This document shows positions 23,390-35,507 of a DNA stretch of 64,000 nt, piece by piece. The stretch is from Ridgeia piscesae (taxonomy: Eukaryota > Annelida > Polychaeta > Sabellida > Siboglinidae): NCBI GenBank assembly GCA_025642075.2, contig JAODUO010000565.1:92501-156500 (forward strand). The letters run 5' to 3'. The notes beneath the pieces were generated by a model. The model saw only the letters and a list, made by a program, of their open reading frames with translations. It searched no databases and was not told where the DNA came from. The position numbers were made by a program, and so were the translations under genes. Positions within the stretch are counted from its first letter, which is position 1, and each line of letters opens with the position of its first letter.

Positions 23390-24882
23390 CTCTGCCTAAA
23401 GAAGAATTAAACAATTACAGACCTATTTCCAACCTAAGTTTCATCTCAAAAATATTTGAAAAGGTTGTAGTTGATCGTCTCAGATCTCACATCTACAAAA
23501 ATGGCCTATCCAATGTGTCGCAGACTGCATATAAACAATTTCATTCTGCAGAAACCGCTCTTTTAAAAGTACACAATGACATTAACCTCAACATCGACAA
23601 TTACCGCCCTGGCCCTGCTTGACGTATCCGCCGCTTTCGACACCATCGACCACAATATTCTCATTACACGTCTGTCAACATGGTACGGCATATCTGGCAC
23701 AGCCCTGAGCTGGTTCACTTCATATCTTACTGACAGACAGCAAGCCATTAAAATAGGTAACTGCTTTTCAGACATGTTGCCCACGTTATGTGGTGTCCAA
23801 CAGGGGTCTGCTTTGGGGCCTTTGCTTTTCACTTTATACACAACACCTTTAAGCTCTGTTATCCAAGGTCACAACTTGGATCATCACCTTTATGCCGATG
23901 ACACCCAAATCTACATTTCGTTGACTACACCAGATACTTGCCGCTCCTTAAACCAGCTCAGGGATTGTCTACAAGATGTCTCCCTTTGGATGAAAAATAG
24001 TAAACTAAAGTTAAATGCAAACAAGACCGAATTTATTATAATTGGTACCGTAACGCAGCGTGCAAAACTCGACGGCTTTTTCCCGACACATATCCTAAAT
24101 CAGAGTGTAACACCAGCCCCCTCCGTTTCAAATCTCGGATTTAACTTGGACGAAAGCTTCAATTTCAAACAGCACATATGAAAAACATACCGTTGCTGTT
24201 TCTACCATATCCGTGATCTTCGTCGTATTCGCAGATTTTTATCACTTTATGTTGCTAAAACCACCGCGACAGCTCTAGTAAGCAGCATACTTGACTACTG
24301 CAATTCCCTCCTTTATAATACTGCAAACAAGGATATTGCAAGACTTCAACGTGTCCAGAACTGCTTGGAAAGGGTAGTTACGCGTTCTCCTCGTTTTTCT
24401 AGCTCGGTGCCGCTTCTAAAATCATTGCACTGGCTCCCTGTGCATTATCGCATTATTTTCAAGATTTGCACAATATCCTATCAAGCACACGCATCTAAAC
24501 AACCGACATATCTAAACTCAATGCTAACTCCAGCAAGGAATTCCAGAGAGCTACGCTCAACCAGTAGTAACCCACTTTACATCCCTCGGGTTAAGACGAA
24601 AGCTGGGACCCGACCTTTCTCGGTTGCTGCACCAACTCTGTGGAATTTGCTTCCTGTCAGTGTCAAGTCGGAAGGTAATATAGTTTCCTTCCGCCGACGT
24701 CTAAAACATATCTCTTTAATGCTGCCTGTCCTCCTTAGCTTCCTAGAACCTTCGTCCATCCATCAACGACTCACGCACTGTTCTACGTTTACGCAATTGC
24801 TTAACCCCTTGGTTTTGTCGCGCCACTGAGCTTGATCTTCGAGGGTATTGGCGCATAAGAAGTTATTATTATTATTATTATT
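23390..24882 (+). mobile_element. L2-like non-LTR retrotransposon, 5' truncated
   Basis: The element starts inside the RT (LPKEELNNYRPISNLSF) and ends with GCGCATAAGAAG plus an ATT repeat, an L2-type tail. The empty site survives in R3 (37222-37270, GTAATTAAGCGCAAATTGGC), which gives both ends. One frameshift near 23600 and one in-frame TGA at 24179-24181 make it inactive. R2 carries the first 250 bp of the same insertion. Confidence 0.9.
23576..24829 (+). pseudogene. L2-like reverse transcriptase, frameshifted and interrupted
   Basis: Motifs in order are LALLDVSAAFDTIDHN (first catalytic Asp), GVQQGSALGPLLFTLYT, YADDTQIY (the catalytic YxDD), LKLNANKTEF, and after the internal stop at 24179 the C-terminal LDYCNSLLY, LQRVQN and LHWLPV motifs. 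SVAAPTLWNLLPVSVK lies near 24633. Both halves share one frame; the part before 23576 is in another frame. It is a dead copy. Confidence 0.85.
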
Positions 24883-25019
24883 AAATTGGCAGCCAGTGAA
24901 CCTTCAACAAGCCTATTGTAGTAATATGAACGCAATGTTAAATGAGTAAAATATAAAAGATAGGAGGTGGTGATCTCGCTTTAGCGGACCAATATCCCTA
25001 AATCAACAGCCACCATCCT

Positions 25020-25110
25020 CGTTTTAATCATTAATGATAATAGTAATGATAATAATAATAATGATAATAATGATGATACTCATACTAATAATATTATAAT
25101 CACGGAAAAT
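25020..25110. repeat. (AAT/GAT)n short microsatellite
   Basis: This interrupted tract occupies the place that is a pure (AAT)n at 37411-37520 in R3 and a 530-bp ATT/ATC array in R4. Confidence 0.85.
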
Positions 25111-25715
25111 CTGCAAATTAATTATGACATCAAACGTGAACTACATTCTCATGCACTGGTCCGTTGTGTTGTCTGTGTAAAAGGTGGCACGTGACCGGTA
25201 GTTTTAAGGCTATAGGGCCGAGTAGATGTTGTAGCAGTGTCTAGACTGTGACGTGACACGGAGTGCCTTGAGCGAAGCCAGCTCGGCCCGCGCGTGAAGT
25301 GTCACAATGATTGACATTATAATTTAGTGAGATTGTATTGAGTTCACTCAATTAAGTGGGATATGGCTATTAAGTCTAGAACATGTCGCATTATTTTTTT
25401 ACCAGAACTGCACACATTATAATGTCATCTTTCAATATTCAGTAAACCTCTTACGACAAGTTATCCGAAATCTATCAAAATACATGTTTAAACGAACCCA
25501 CAAATAAAATATCAATACAAATTACCTCGTTCCTAACAAAAACAATAAAGATTGATTACATTTTAATAATTTCTCTCAAACTACGGATTGTATTTCAGCA
25601 AATAAAATACCACTTTATAGATAATTATATGTAGAATAAAAAAGTATACAATATTCCATTACCTAATTTAGAGTTTTCAGATCCGTTTTATTGTAGCAAG
25701 TAACATTTTATAACC

Positions 25716-25798
25716 ATGCGCGCACGCACGTACGTACGCACGTACGCACGTACGCACGCACGTACGTACGTACGTACGCACGCACGCTCGCACGCACG

Positions 25799-25837
<39 letters not shown>
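25716..25837. repeat. (ACGC/ACGT)n(CA)n tract
   Basis: An alternating purine-pyrimidine tract lies directly downstream of the 101-residue gene; R3 has a shorter one at 35826-35907 and R1 a much longer CA-only version. Confidence 0.95.
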
Positions 25838-25839
<2 letters not shown>

Positions 25840-25924
25840 GAGAGATACAAACTAGTCGTCAGTGACACAGTGCATGTCGATAATATAACATAAGTGAGAG
25901 CAACCTCTTCGGGGATAAAATGTT

Positions 25925-25940
25925 GGCTCTAAAAAGAGCC
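25925..25940 (-). terminator. Histone mRNA-type 3' stem-loop, copy 2
   Basis: It is identical to copy 1 (GGCTCTTTTTAGAGCC on the minus strand), 14 bases past the stop, with the same purine-rich downstream sequence. Confidence 0.9.
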
Positions 25941-25954
25941 ATTTGTTTATAGCT

Positions 25955-26260
25955 TCACTCGCGGCCGTAGAGACGGTCGTCTTCAGCGGTCACTCGTTGG
26001 TCAACGCGTTGGTGGAGCTGCATCAGCTGCCCGGCCTTCATCGCCCCATACTCGTAGTACGCCGAGTAGATGCCTTCGACCACCCGCAACTCCATCTCTA
26101 CGCAGTGACCACCACGAGGTTGCTTAGCAACACGACGACGACGCACGCGCAGTTCCTCCATACGGCGGTGTAGAACCTGCAGTTGACCACACGTGCGGTC
26201 AAGCTGCCTCTCGATGACCGACCAAGATATCGCTGACCGACACTGGACTTGGGCTTTCAT
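25955..26260 (-). CDS. 101-residue basic protein of unknown function, copy 2
   Basis: The protein begins MKAQVQCRSAISW and is identical to copy 3. The upstream in-frame ATG at 26323 is rejected because its codons run through the TATA box (26305-26312). Against copy 1 the last 94 residues are unchanged although several third-position differences exist (for example GTT/GTA, CTA/CTG, TGC/TGT, TAC/TAT, CAA/CAG). The arrangement of TATA, CCAAT boxes, short 5' leader and stem-loop is intact, so this copy looks expressible. Confidence 0.8.
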   Translation of the reverse strand: MKAQVQCRSAISWSVIERQLDRTCGQLQVLHRRMEELRVRRRRVAKQPRGGHCVEMELRVVEGIYSAYYEYGAMKAGQLMQLHQRVDQRVTAEDDRLYGRE

Positions 26261-26304
26261 TGCGACGGATGGGAGATTTGTGATTCCATCTGCGAAGTTG
26301 ACGC

Positions 26305-26312
26305 TTATATAA
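26305..26312 (-). promoter_or_regulatory. TATA box of the 101-residue gene, copy 2
   Basis: TTATATAA on the minus strand, same spacing to the ATG as in copies 1 and 3. Confidence 0.75.
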
Positions 26313-26749
26313 CGACAGAGCAAATTCTGAGATTAACTCACTCGACAGCACTCACCACCCGAACAAGAGTAACGTCTCAACCAACATTGACTCACTTTCA
26401 CCTCCAATCGGTATTTAATCCCCTTTGCATTGGAACAAAACAAAGCCTGCGCGGTCATCCGTGACGGAAAACAATTGTCCCAGAAAGCAGGCGCCGAGCA
26501 TAGGGCGTGCAAGTCTCGCGCGCGAAAACGAGGCAGTTGGGGGCAGGAGGTCCATATACTCCATGTTAACATATAGGACTTTGATTGTTTTCGTCGTAAT
26601 AATCGAACTGTCCCTAAATAGCGTATTTCAGTTATATTGTCCGAAGGATTATTACAAGCAGAAGCAGTGGAACATTTTGCCTGTGACAAATGATTACGGA
26701 AATCATGAATTTTAATCCATTATTGTGGTGGTTGCCATGGCAATAGCGG

Positions 26750-26840
26750 TGTGGTGGTCCCAGATTCGACCAGTCCAGGATTCGACCGAATCTGGGACCG
26801 CGACGGTAGCGGTCCCAGATTCGACCCGGGCCAGGATTCG
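26750..26840. repeat. Left terminal repeats of the Ginger-like element
   Basis: The motif GGTCCCAGATTCGACC..GTCCAGGATTCG occurs twice (from 26757 and from ~26811) with an inverted CGAATCTGGGACC between them. The right end also has two diverged copies (about 34264-34290 and 34365-34408). Confidence 0.75.
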
Positions 26841-27329
26841 CCTTTGTTACTAACGTAGTTTCCGTTAGTAATACATGAAGTATTGAAATCATATTGTTAT
26901 TACGCACATCTTTAACAAAAAAGGATTAACTTAGGTGATCATTTTCACTCACTCGAACGTGTTGTGTTATTTAGAGCGTTGTTTTTCGCCAGTCGAGGTT
27001 ATAATTAGTATCGAGGCTACAGCAATAGGTGACGCGTGGCGCTGTCTATATGCACAGCCGCGGTGTCCTGCTTATTTTTATTGGGAGATGGCTATTTGTT
27101 ACCCCTCCACGAACAAATGCATGTAAAACGCCTGATATCAATCTTGTCAAAAGTACCTTCATTTCAGTGGAGTAGCCAGGATTTTGCATTGGAGGGGCCA
27201 TCCGACAATCAAACAAACTCGGTGTGTGGGGAATATTTTAAAAATTTTAAATTAATTTATTTATTTACTTTAATTTAATTAAAAAAATTTTTTTAAAAAA
27301 TTTATTTATTAATAAGAAATAATTACGGT

Positions 27330-28186
27330 GTGTATATATATATAATATAAAATGTATATATATATATATATATATGTGTGTAATAGGTATATGTACGGGT
27401 GTATATATATATATATATATATACATAAAAAAAATATATATATAATGTTATACTTACTTTATGAAACAATAATTAAACATTCCTAATTAAACATTTATTA
27501 CAACATGTTATGTTGTTGTTTATTAAAATGAATAAATTAAGTTTATGAAATTTCAATTACCCAGTGCAAAATCGATAGGTAATTTGCTTTGGTTATAAGA
27601 GGGTTACAGCAGGGGCAAATTTAACGCTTGGGGGGGAAAGTTGCAGAGATGGTGGGAGACAGGCGCAACTAATGGAACTTAAAGAAAATGTGTGTCAGCT
27701 CATGTGTTACCCCTGGGATACATGAATGCACCAGAGACGGATGAGACTAACAGAGAAACAAGAGGAGAAGGTCCAGGTTTGCGAAACCAACCTGGTAGAA
27801 GAATCATTGGAGTTAAGAGAACTGATAAGCGAAGAACGGGTGAACTGAATAGGTTATAGGAAAAAAATTTAAAAAAAAATTGCAATATTTACATGGGTGG
27901 TCATCAATTAAAACCAAACTTTAAAAATTAAATTTATTAAATTTATATATATATATAAAAATATATATAAAAATATATATATATAAAATTTTAAAATTAT
28001 AAATATCTTTTTTTATATAAATCACACAAATGTAGAAATATTAGCAACTGCGTTTATGTAAATGCTTCATATAACGATGAGTTTATATTTGCAAAAAGTT
28101 TCATACCGTTATATTATGTATTAAATGCGGAATTAAAACCAAACGATATGTATAATAATTATATATGTATATATATATATATATAT

Positions 28187-28243
<57 letters not shown>
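27330..28243. other. AT-rich interior of the transposon with (TA)n tracts
   Basis: TA tracts lie at about 27340-27425, 27940-27990 and 28160-28243. A plus-strand open stretch at 27735-27845 (MRLTEKQEEKV...) has no recognisable match. A 100-bp segment at 28021-28122 recurs almost unchanged at 30059-30160. Confidence 0.5.
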
Positions 28244-28249
<6 letters not shown>

Positions 28250-28869
28250 ACATATGGGGCACAAGACATACAGCAGTTGTGTAGGAGTTTAATATGTCCA
28301 ATACTGGGTTTTTAATGTATTCTGATAACCTGCCTTTAATTATAACACATGTATGATATACATAATCTGTATTGTAAAATCTAACAAATTTATGTAACTT
28401 ACTTTGTATTGTTTGTAAACTTCCCTGAATGTAATTTAAGAGATATGTAGTGTAGATTATCGATTGATATGAGATGCATTAATGAATAGTGGCCAGCTTT
28501 GCTGTTTCAAGTTTAGGAAAATTGGTAAACTTGTTTTAGAAGTAGATTGATACATACTAATTTTCATGTAATTAAACGACTGTTTTTAAATGCATTCAAT
28601 TATTATTTATTTAATATTTACATATACTTTGTTACAATTAAACCATCCTATTTTATTACAGTCTTAAACATGATGTTCTTCAGAAAACCCTTATCAAATG
28701 TGTAAACTAGTGATACATTAAATATATCAGTTGTTTTAATAATGTCATTTATGTGGAAGACAAACGTTGTGTAACAAAACCCCGGGTATGTAATTTATAA
28801 CAACTGTTGGCAGTCACCATTGGATAAAAAATTTGGGTTTATTGTAAAGTGCATACAAATCAAATGCAC

Positions 28870-29560
28870 TAGTCATGCAATGCAACCCCCGCCGACCCCC
28901 CCACCAAACCCGAATGACGATTTTGGAAAAGAGAGAAAAAACGACGACGATCGACGACGACGATGATCGACGATCGACGACGACGAGCCCCGACCGACCC
29001 CCCCGACCGCCCCGACGACCACCCCGACGCCCAAAGATTGCCCGGAAAATGACGCCCCAAACCCGCCCATCGACCGACCGACCGCCCGGGGATCGACCGG
29101 AGACCGAAGGTGCCACCGCCGACCAACGCCCGACCCCGACCGCCCGACCGACGAGACATGACGACGCCCATCGCCCACCGCCCGACGACGACCGCCCGAC
29201 GAGAGAAAACCCGACACCGCCCACGCCCGACCGACACCGCCCCACGATGATCGCCCACCGAGACCGAGACCGCCCGACGACCACCCCGACCGACCGCCCG
29301 ACGACCGATCATCTTTGACGACCCGACGACACCGCCCGCCCGCCCTTCCGACCGACCATCGACCGCCCATTTGACGCCCGACGACCGACCACCGATGATT
29401 TTGACACCGACCGCCCGACCGACCGACCGCCCACCGACATCTTTACGAGACGCCCATCAAATTTGAGACGAGACAAAAGCCGACGACCCGACAACCCGAG
29501 ACCGACGAGAGAGAGACCGCCCCGAGAGACCAAGACCGACCACCGGAGACCGGACACAGG
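28870..29560. repeat. Cryptically simple CCGACC/GACGAC-rich block
   Basis: A 700-bp GC-rich stretch inside an AT-rich element is built of scrambled CGACC, CGCCC and GACGA words. All frames are open and none looks like a protein. It abuts the zinc-finger-like exon. Confidence 0.8.
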
Positions 29561-29569
29561 AATGACATG

Positions 29570-29845
29570 CATCTGTCATTGCCATTCTACGGGATTCTAT
29601 GTGAACAGCTGTCACAACAGAAATGAGTTGACTCTTGTGACACATGTGCCATTCAATGTGCCACCAACCAAAACAGTTCTCACACGCCACGTAGTGGACT
29701 GATTTCTGGGATTGGCAGTTGGGACACGAGCAGGAATTCCTGTTGCCAACTTGCTTAAGTCTCTCTTCAACATAGTTCCTGTAGCCGGACGCCTGGGCTT
29801 GACCCATGATACCAACTGGCACCCCCTCACCAAAGCCTCGGCATT
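29570..29845 (-). pseudogene. Possible zinc-finger exon of the Ginger-like transposase
   Basis: After an acceptor (TTTATTACTGCAG) the minus strand encodes YRNYVEERLKQVGN followed by a C-x-C-x2-C cluster, twelve residues, C-x2-C, four residues and HIEWHMC. That resembles a PHD-type finger in which one expected Cys is Trp. PHD fingers are known in some Ginger proteins. The phase does not follow directly from the exon at 30671-30763, so an intermediate exon or decay is likely. Confidence 0.4.
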
Positions 29846-30185
29846 CTGCAGTAATAAAAAAATATTTACTAGTACTGTGTAATATTATTATAGTAAACTA
29901 TAGCTTTGTGTCTAATCTGAAATGTAAAAACATTTCTTTCACTAAGCCTCAGCACTAGCAGATACATTAATTTGAAGGCAGGTGGCACGTTTCCCAATCA
30001 GCTAGTCCATGCTCTCCTTTCTGTGAACGCATTGTCATGTAGGTCCTGCCATGATGAAATCACACAAATGTAGAAATATTAGCAACTGCGTTTATGTAAA
30101 TACTTCATATAACGATGAGTTTATATTTGCAAAAAGTTCCATACCGTTATATTATGTATTCATTAGTATTTCATTAAGAAAAGTG

Positions 30186-30218
30186 TACATACACACACAT
30201 GCGCGCACGCACATACAC

Positions 30219-30264
<46 letters not shown>

Positions 30265-30285
30265 CGCACACACACACAATGTAGT
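30186..30285. repeat. (CA)n microsatellite
   Basis: A dinucleotide tract inside the transposon. Confidence 0.95.
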
Positions 30286-30670
30286 ATACTAGCCGAGTTA
30301 CCCAGGTATGCCTGTGGAACATGGAATCCCAGTGGGACTGTTAGATCAAAAGCATAAGTTAAGTTAGATCCAGGCAAAACTGATGAGAAAGAAGAACCTG
30401 TTCTACAATCTATATTATCCAATTATGCACAATGTATGAATAGGTTTCATGCATTAATTGAAACATGGCTGAATGTTTATTAGATAAATCGACATGATTG
30501 TTAGAATGAACAACTTTCTAATTAAATGAGTAGTATAGCATTTTGAGCAGTCATATGTACCGAATACTATATAACACAAAGAACTACACTGTGCTCTATT
30601 CATAGCAAGGGTGATTACAAACATCGCAACAATTATTATATCAGGACAGTTGTTGAGAAGTTGTACCTAC

Positions 30671-30763
30671 CTTCTCGTGCACCATTTGGATTTGTTGCAC
30701 AAGAACCTCCTGGTATGTGTCCACCTCCTCTTCAGTATACCTAGGAATGTCAACAACGTCCAT
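30671..30763 (-). CDS. Ginger-like integrase, C-terminal exon
   Basis: Exactly 31 codons (MDVVDIPRYTEEEVDTYQEV...) are bounded by a TTTCCTAG acceptor and an AAG|GTAGGT donor on the minus strand. It joins in phase 0 to the exon at 31100-31271. In gypsy/Ginger integrases a charged linker of this kind follows the PRLP motif. The ATG is internal, not a start. It is probably part of a decayed gene. Confidence 0.6.
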
Positions 30764-31099
30764 CTAGGAAATAGAATGGTCAGTTGTGAATATAAGCTTA
30801 CCCTTTCATCTGTAATTAAATAACTAAACAACACTATCAGTATTTTAATACATCCCCATTTGGTATAAGGTCGTTTGGTAGATTAGATTTCACTGATTAA
30901 TCAAAGGAAGAGAAGGAACACAGCAATGAACACAGTTGACAATATAAGGCACTATACTAACAGTAATGCCATCCTAAAGCATATTAACACCTAAACAAAT
31001 ATGCAAAATGTGTAGAAGGAAAGTTCTCAACATACACACCATCTTTACATTAGAACCATCATAACTAGCTACACTAAAGGTGAGTTATGTTATAATCAC

Positions 31100-31271
31100 C
31101 TCCATAGGTAGACGTGGATGTCGGTTGAACATTAAGAAGAATGGTGTACATTTTGTGGAGCGTTGTCTCTGTGTGCGGATACTGAAGGCTACTTCCTCCA
31201 GGTACTCGTCCCAGTCCACCTGGTGCTCACTCGCGAGCTTGCTTAGTCTCGTCTTGAGTGTCTGGTTGGTC
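31100..31271 (-). CDS. Ginger-like integrase, end of the catalytic domain
   Basis: The minus strand encodes NQTLKTRLSKLASEHQVDWD, then the EYLEEVAFSIRTQ..STK..PFFLMFNR and HPRLP motifs, the hallmark C-terminal part of retrovirus/gypsy-type integrase cores. These contribute to strand transfer of element ends. It has an acceptor (CTGTTTTAG|G) and a donor (GAG|GTGATT). A spliced integrase inside inverted repeats distinguishes a Ginger-type DNA transposon or a domesticated relative from an LTR element. The DDE residues would lie upstream; I found no exon for them. Confidence 0.7.
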
Positions 31272-31289
31272 CTAAAACAGGTTTAACTT

Positions 31290-34000
31290 GTTATATGATC
31301 AAAACAGTTTCCCGGTATGTACAAAACGGACTGTATTAGTATGCCGATATGCAATTCTAGCAATTGCATACAATGGAAACATAGAGAAAAAAATTATGGA
31401 CTTTATAAAAGTCTTTCACTTTCACATGAATATTAGCATAATTACAAGGGTAAATGCAATGTTTCGGTCAATAAGCCCATACCAGGGGTATTTGTGCACA
31501 AAGGCATACCAGTTGGAATTGAACCAACAACTGAAACCGAGACATTAGTATTTACCCTTAATTACAAAGCAAATTTATAAAATAAATTGATAAATCCACA
31601 TGACAAGTTAATTTTCTTTAAAAACTACATAAATTTTGGGGAATGCATGTCAACTTCTCTCTTGGATCCCCTATGTCCAGGCTGGTGAAACAGTACTGGT
31701 GACTTACAACAGGTAGAAGATATAATGAAGAAACAAGTTAACAACTACATATGTTCTCATAAGGAAGTCCAACAGACAAGGAAACAACAAGTTGTTAAAA
31801 TAAGAACATTCACAACATAGCATTTTCATTCCTTTATTATTAAAGGCAATAAAGCATCAACACACTTATTTTTCACAACACAATTACCAATAAGTTTCCT
31901 GTTTTTAATAGGTGAAACATACACCCAGACAAAGAAGACAAAATTATGAATCTGTTCAGGGCATTTAATTTAATAAAGTATTTACTAATACAGTGTCTGG
32001 TTTTGAATAGGGTTGGTGGGGAGGGGCCAAGTACTTGTTAGTACTACTAGTACTTGTAGTTAACCGAGAACAAGCTATTGTTGTCCAGCTGCTCAAGGTC
32101 AGCCTGCCTTGGCGCTGTTCATCCTGTTGAAGCTTTGCCTTGTCCACCCTTGCCTGGAGAAACATACATTTAATTTTTAAATACAAGAAGCCACATTGTT
32201 AAGCCTCCTAAGCATACTAATCTGCAAATGATGTTATGTAAAGTCGACATCAAATAATATGATGAAATGCAATTGTCTGTTATACAATGTACTGACTATA
32301 TATTTTGTTTGCACCCTTTTACAAAACTAGCAATGTTAGGGATAATATGAACTACAGCAACAAAATAAGACAGCTAGCAATTATAAACATTGTTGTGTTG
32401 GTATGGTAGGGCTTATTATAAATTATCAGGTTAGGAATTAATTAGGGGTAGGTGTTTAGACCAGAGATGAGCTAAGTAGTGGTAGAGGAACCAGAAACCA
32501 CATGTCAATATTTACCAGTAGTCTAGTAATGTCGTTATCATTAAGTATGCTTGATGGAAATATGAAGACCCCCAAATCACATGTTAAAAATTACCAGTAG
32601 CCTAGTTGATGTCTTTGTCTTTGTGTATGCTTGGGGGGAATTTTTGGTTAATTTGAATGTGTAGTCAGGCTAGCTTAGAATAGAAGATTGTGAGAATAAA
32701 GTTGAGGGAGTTGGTCAGCAGGAGCTGGTCGGGTGTTGTTGTGTGTGGTCACACTAAAAAATATTGTGTTGTAACTGGTGGACATCTATGTAGATGTGAT
32801 TAGTGCAGTGGGTCGTTATTTGAGAATGTAATAAAGTGGATTGTAGTATTTAATCTTGTTTGGACTTCTTTTAATTGGTACCTCCCCTCTTGGCACTGTA
32901 TGTCTAGGTCATTAACATGGCTGTGCATCTCTATTACTACCCTATAGTGGACATGTGTTTTCTATTAACCCAAGTGAAACCCAGCAGGCCAGTTGATCAT
33001 TAATATTATTTTGTCTGGCCCAGTGGGGCATGCACTAGATAGTGGATAAATCCAGTTCATACTTTGTCACAGTTTGTTAACCCTAAGTTACTTATACAAT
33101 GTCAATGTAATGTTATGCTAACATGGTACATCGTGAATACTTAACTAACTACAAAATACAATTAATTAATGGTTACAGATAAAGTCATACCTACATCCAT
33201 GAGCTGAGAGTGAAAAAAACTTGTCATAATACTAAATATTAACTAACACTAGTTTTCAGAATGTTGACACTATCCGAAATTTCCCTTTTTAGGACATTAT
33301 CATAGTACGATGATAGCAAGAACACAATTTTGGGTAATAATTTGTTGGGCACTCACCAGTTAAGCTTAAAGGGATCTTGCTCAAGTCACATGAAACTTTC
33401 AAAGCAACATAGACATATATATCAGCATCTCATATAACCACTGTGTACTGCAGCCTTGTGATGAAAAATAGTCCTGTCACTTTCATTCACTAACGTTATG
33501 AGGATGACTAAATTATGCAAATAAGTTTAAAGTGGTAAACTGGAAAGTAGTTTCGACAATAAAATTTCATCAAGGTAGGCATATAAATACATGACTTTTT
33601 CCTGGTTACACAGTGTAGACAAGATACACGATTTTTGAGAGCAATACTGGTTTATATTACTATAAGATTTAAAAAAAAAGTTTTAACCACAATAATGGAA
33701 TTTAAGATTTAGCACACTGATACAATGTGAAAGACGGTTCTTTTTTTTTTTTTTTGGTAGTAGCAATGAAGTGGTTTAGCCAAGGTATAGCGAATATTAG
33801 TCCTACCAGTATGCGCTGAGCATCTGTGTGAATAGCCTCTGCCCCTTTGGGGAAATGTCATTTCCAACAATTCCCCAATTAAATTTAATGGGACAACATA
33901 AAAAAAGTTTAGTTGTACTCGAGTATCTACTGAATTACTACTTATAGGCTATGCTGGCAAAAATTTGGCTAATAACTGAAACTTATTTTACTTACCCATT
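31290..34000. other. Transposon interior without a confident exon
   Basis: Weak candidates exist on the minus strand: 31965-32162 (acceptor CTCCAG then ARVDKAKLQQDEQRQG) and about 33813-33855 (open segment ending at GTAGGA). At 33998-34003 an ATGG precedes a perfect GTAAGT donor, which could be the original 5' exon. None can be joined in phase, so I leave them unassigned. Confidence 0.35.
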
Positions 34001-35507
34001 CTTTTGATCCCTCGTCGCTTTGCCGACCGCGTCTCTCAGACGTCTGCTGATTCCACGGCGATGCGATCCGTGAATAAAAAAAATTTCCCTTTACGCATGA
34101 CATATATTCCTATATTCGTCCTCCATTTCAAAAAATTTACACACTTCTCGTGGAACAAGTTACAATATTAAACGGAGTGACTGCTGGCTGGGCTGTCACC
34201 AAGACCAACACAAACTCGGATCATGGCGTGCTCTGACGTTTACATGCGCATGCGCAATGTCCGTTTAGTCGAATCTCGGCCCGGGCATGACGTATGCCGT
34301 TGCGTCACAGCGCGTCAGAAAAGCTAAACACGATCATTGCGCATGCGCGCGCATGCGCGATATGCGTTTAGACGAATCCTGGACTGGGTCGAATCTGGGA
34401 CCACGACAGTACTTGTACTTGTGTTTGGCGATCTTGACTAATAATGAAGAGTGCCAGTTTTCGCGCAGTACAACCTGTTTGGGCCAAATGTATACATGTG
34501 TTATGATTATGTGCATTTAGACAACTTGTCAGATATAAGTGCTTATCGAAACCACAACGTACAGCAATGTAAAACGCAAATCCCGTAAAAGATACATACA
34601 GCCTAGCATCGTGTCGATTATCTGCACTACGTAAATCGTTGTGTCTATGATCTAGTGTGATAAACTCAACATTAAATCGGACATTTAAGATAACAAACGT
34701 CTAACACAAGATATTTATGAACTGATTTTCCTACTATTCATCAGTCGGAAGCTACAATTTTCATCCATCGTTAGAATATTATTCTTGTGTCCAGTCCCAA
34801 TTAGTCTCGCTTAGCCCCAATAAGCTCCAGTCGCGCGGAGTCACGCCATGTATCGTGACCTACTTGCAGGCCCTATTGTCCCGACACACCAATGCATTAG
34901 CCATATAGAGAAACTATTCATGCGTGGCGTAATGTTGTTGGAAGAAATATGATTTGGATGAGTTCGGCGGTTTGTTGTTTTATCGTTACTGACACGTCAG
35001 TCACCAGATGCTCCGTTAAATGCACCACCCACAGTCCAATATGTATTAAAGGGAGCTATAATAAATGGCACTAGTATTTTCATTCGTATTTTGTATTTTA
35101 ATGTATCAATCAGTTTATAAATACGCATGATCGGTATAGCCGAGTTATCCGTGTTAACGTCAAACTGTTATCGGATCGCACCACACCAAAACACGACAGG
35201 GAGAACTTTGTTGTGGGTACTTGGATAACTGGAATTCTGTATCGGCTCAATTTATTGACACTAAGAACACATACGCCTTGCACAACCCGGGCAGATAACC
35301 CGTCGCTACAGGGATAAAGGGGAAGTTTCCCCATCCTCTCCCCCAAAAAGGCAGACCGGTAATTTGTAAGCGTGAAGACGTTTGTCTAGAACGTGGCTAA
35401 CATAAAGGGTATTTCTCATTGCGGCATTATTGCTAATCACTTTTGTTTTGAAAGCGGATGTTATGTTTACCAATTTTAAATTGCGCTTTTCCAGTTTAAA
35501 AAAAATC

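Larger units (their letters stand above)
26750..34408 (-). mobile_element. Ginger-like DNA transposon (7.66 kb), decayed
   Basis: Comparison with R1 (22255-22290, GCAATAGCGGCAAGTACTTG) shows that 7.66 kb is inserted here. The ends are inverted repeats: left TGTGGTGGTCCCAGATTCGA, right end read inward TGTCGTGGTCCCAGATTCGA. The TGTNR start and a spliced retrovirus-like integrase fit the Ginger superfamily (published family trait). No clean target duplication is visible; three bases of the empty site seem lost. Only C-terminal integrase exons and a zinc-finger-like exon were found, so the catalytic core is probably missing. Confidence 0.65.

Noticed and set aside
25955..26323. Longer 122-codon version of the 101-residue frame
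   Set aside because: The extra codons overlap the TATA box, and the extension is not conserved in the other two copies.
28814..29370. Arg/Gly/Ser-rich frames in the CCGACC block
   Set aside because: All six frames are open because of composition; there is no consistent protein signal.
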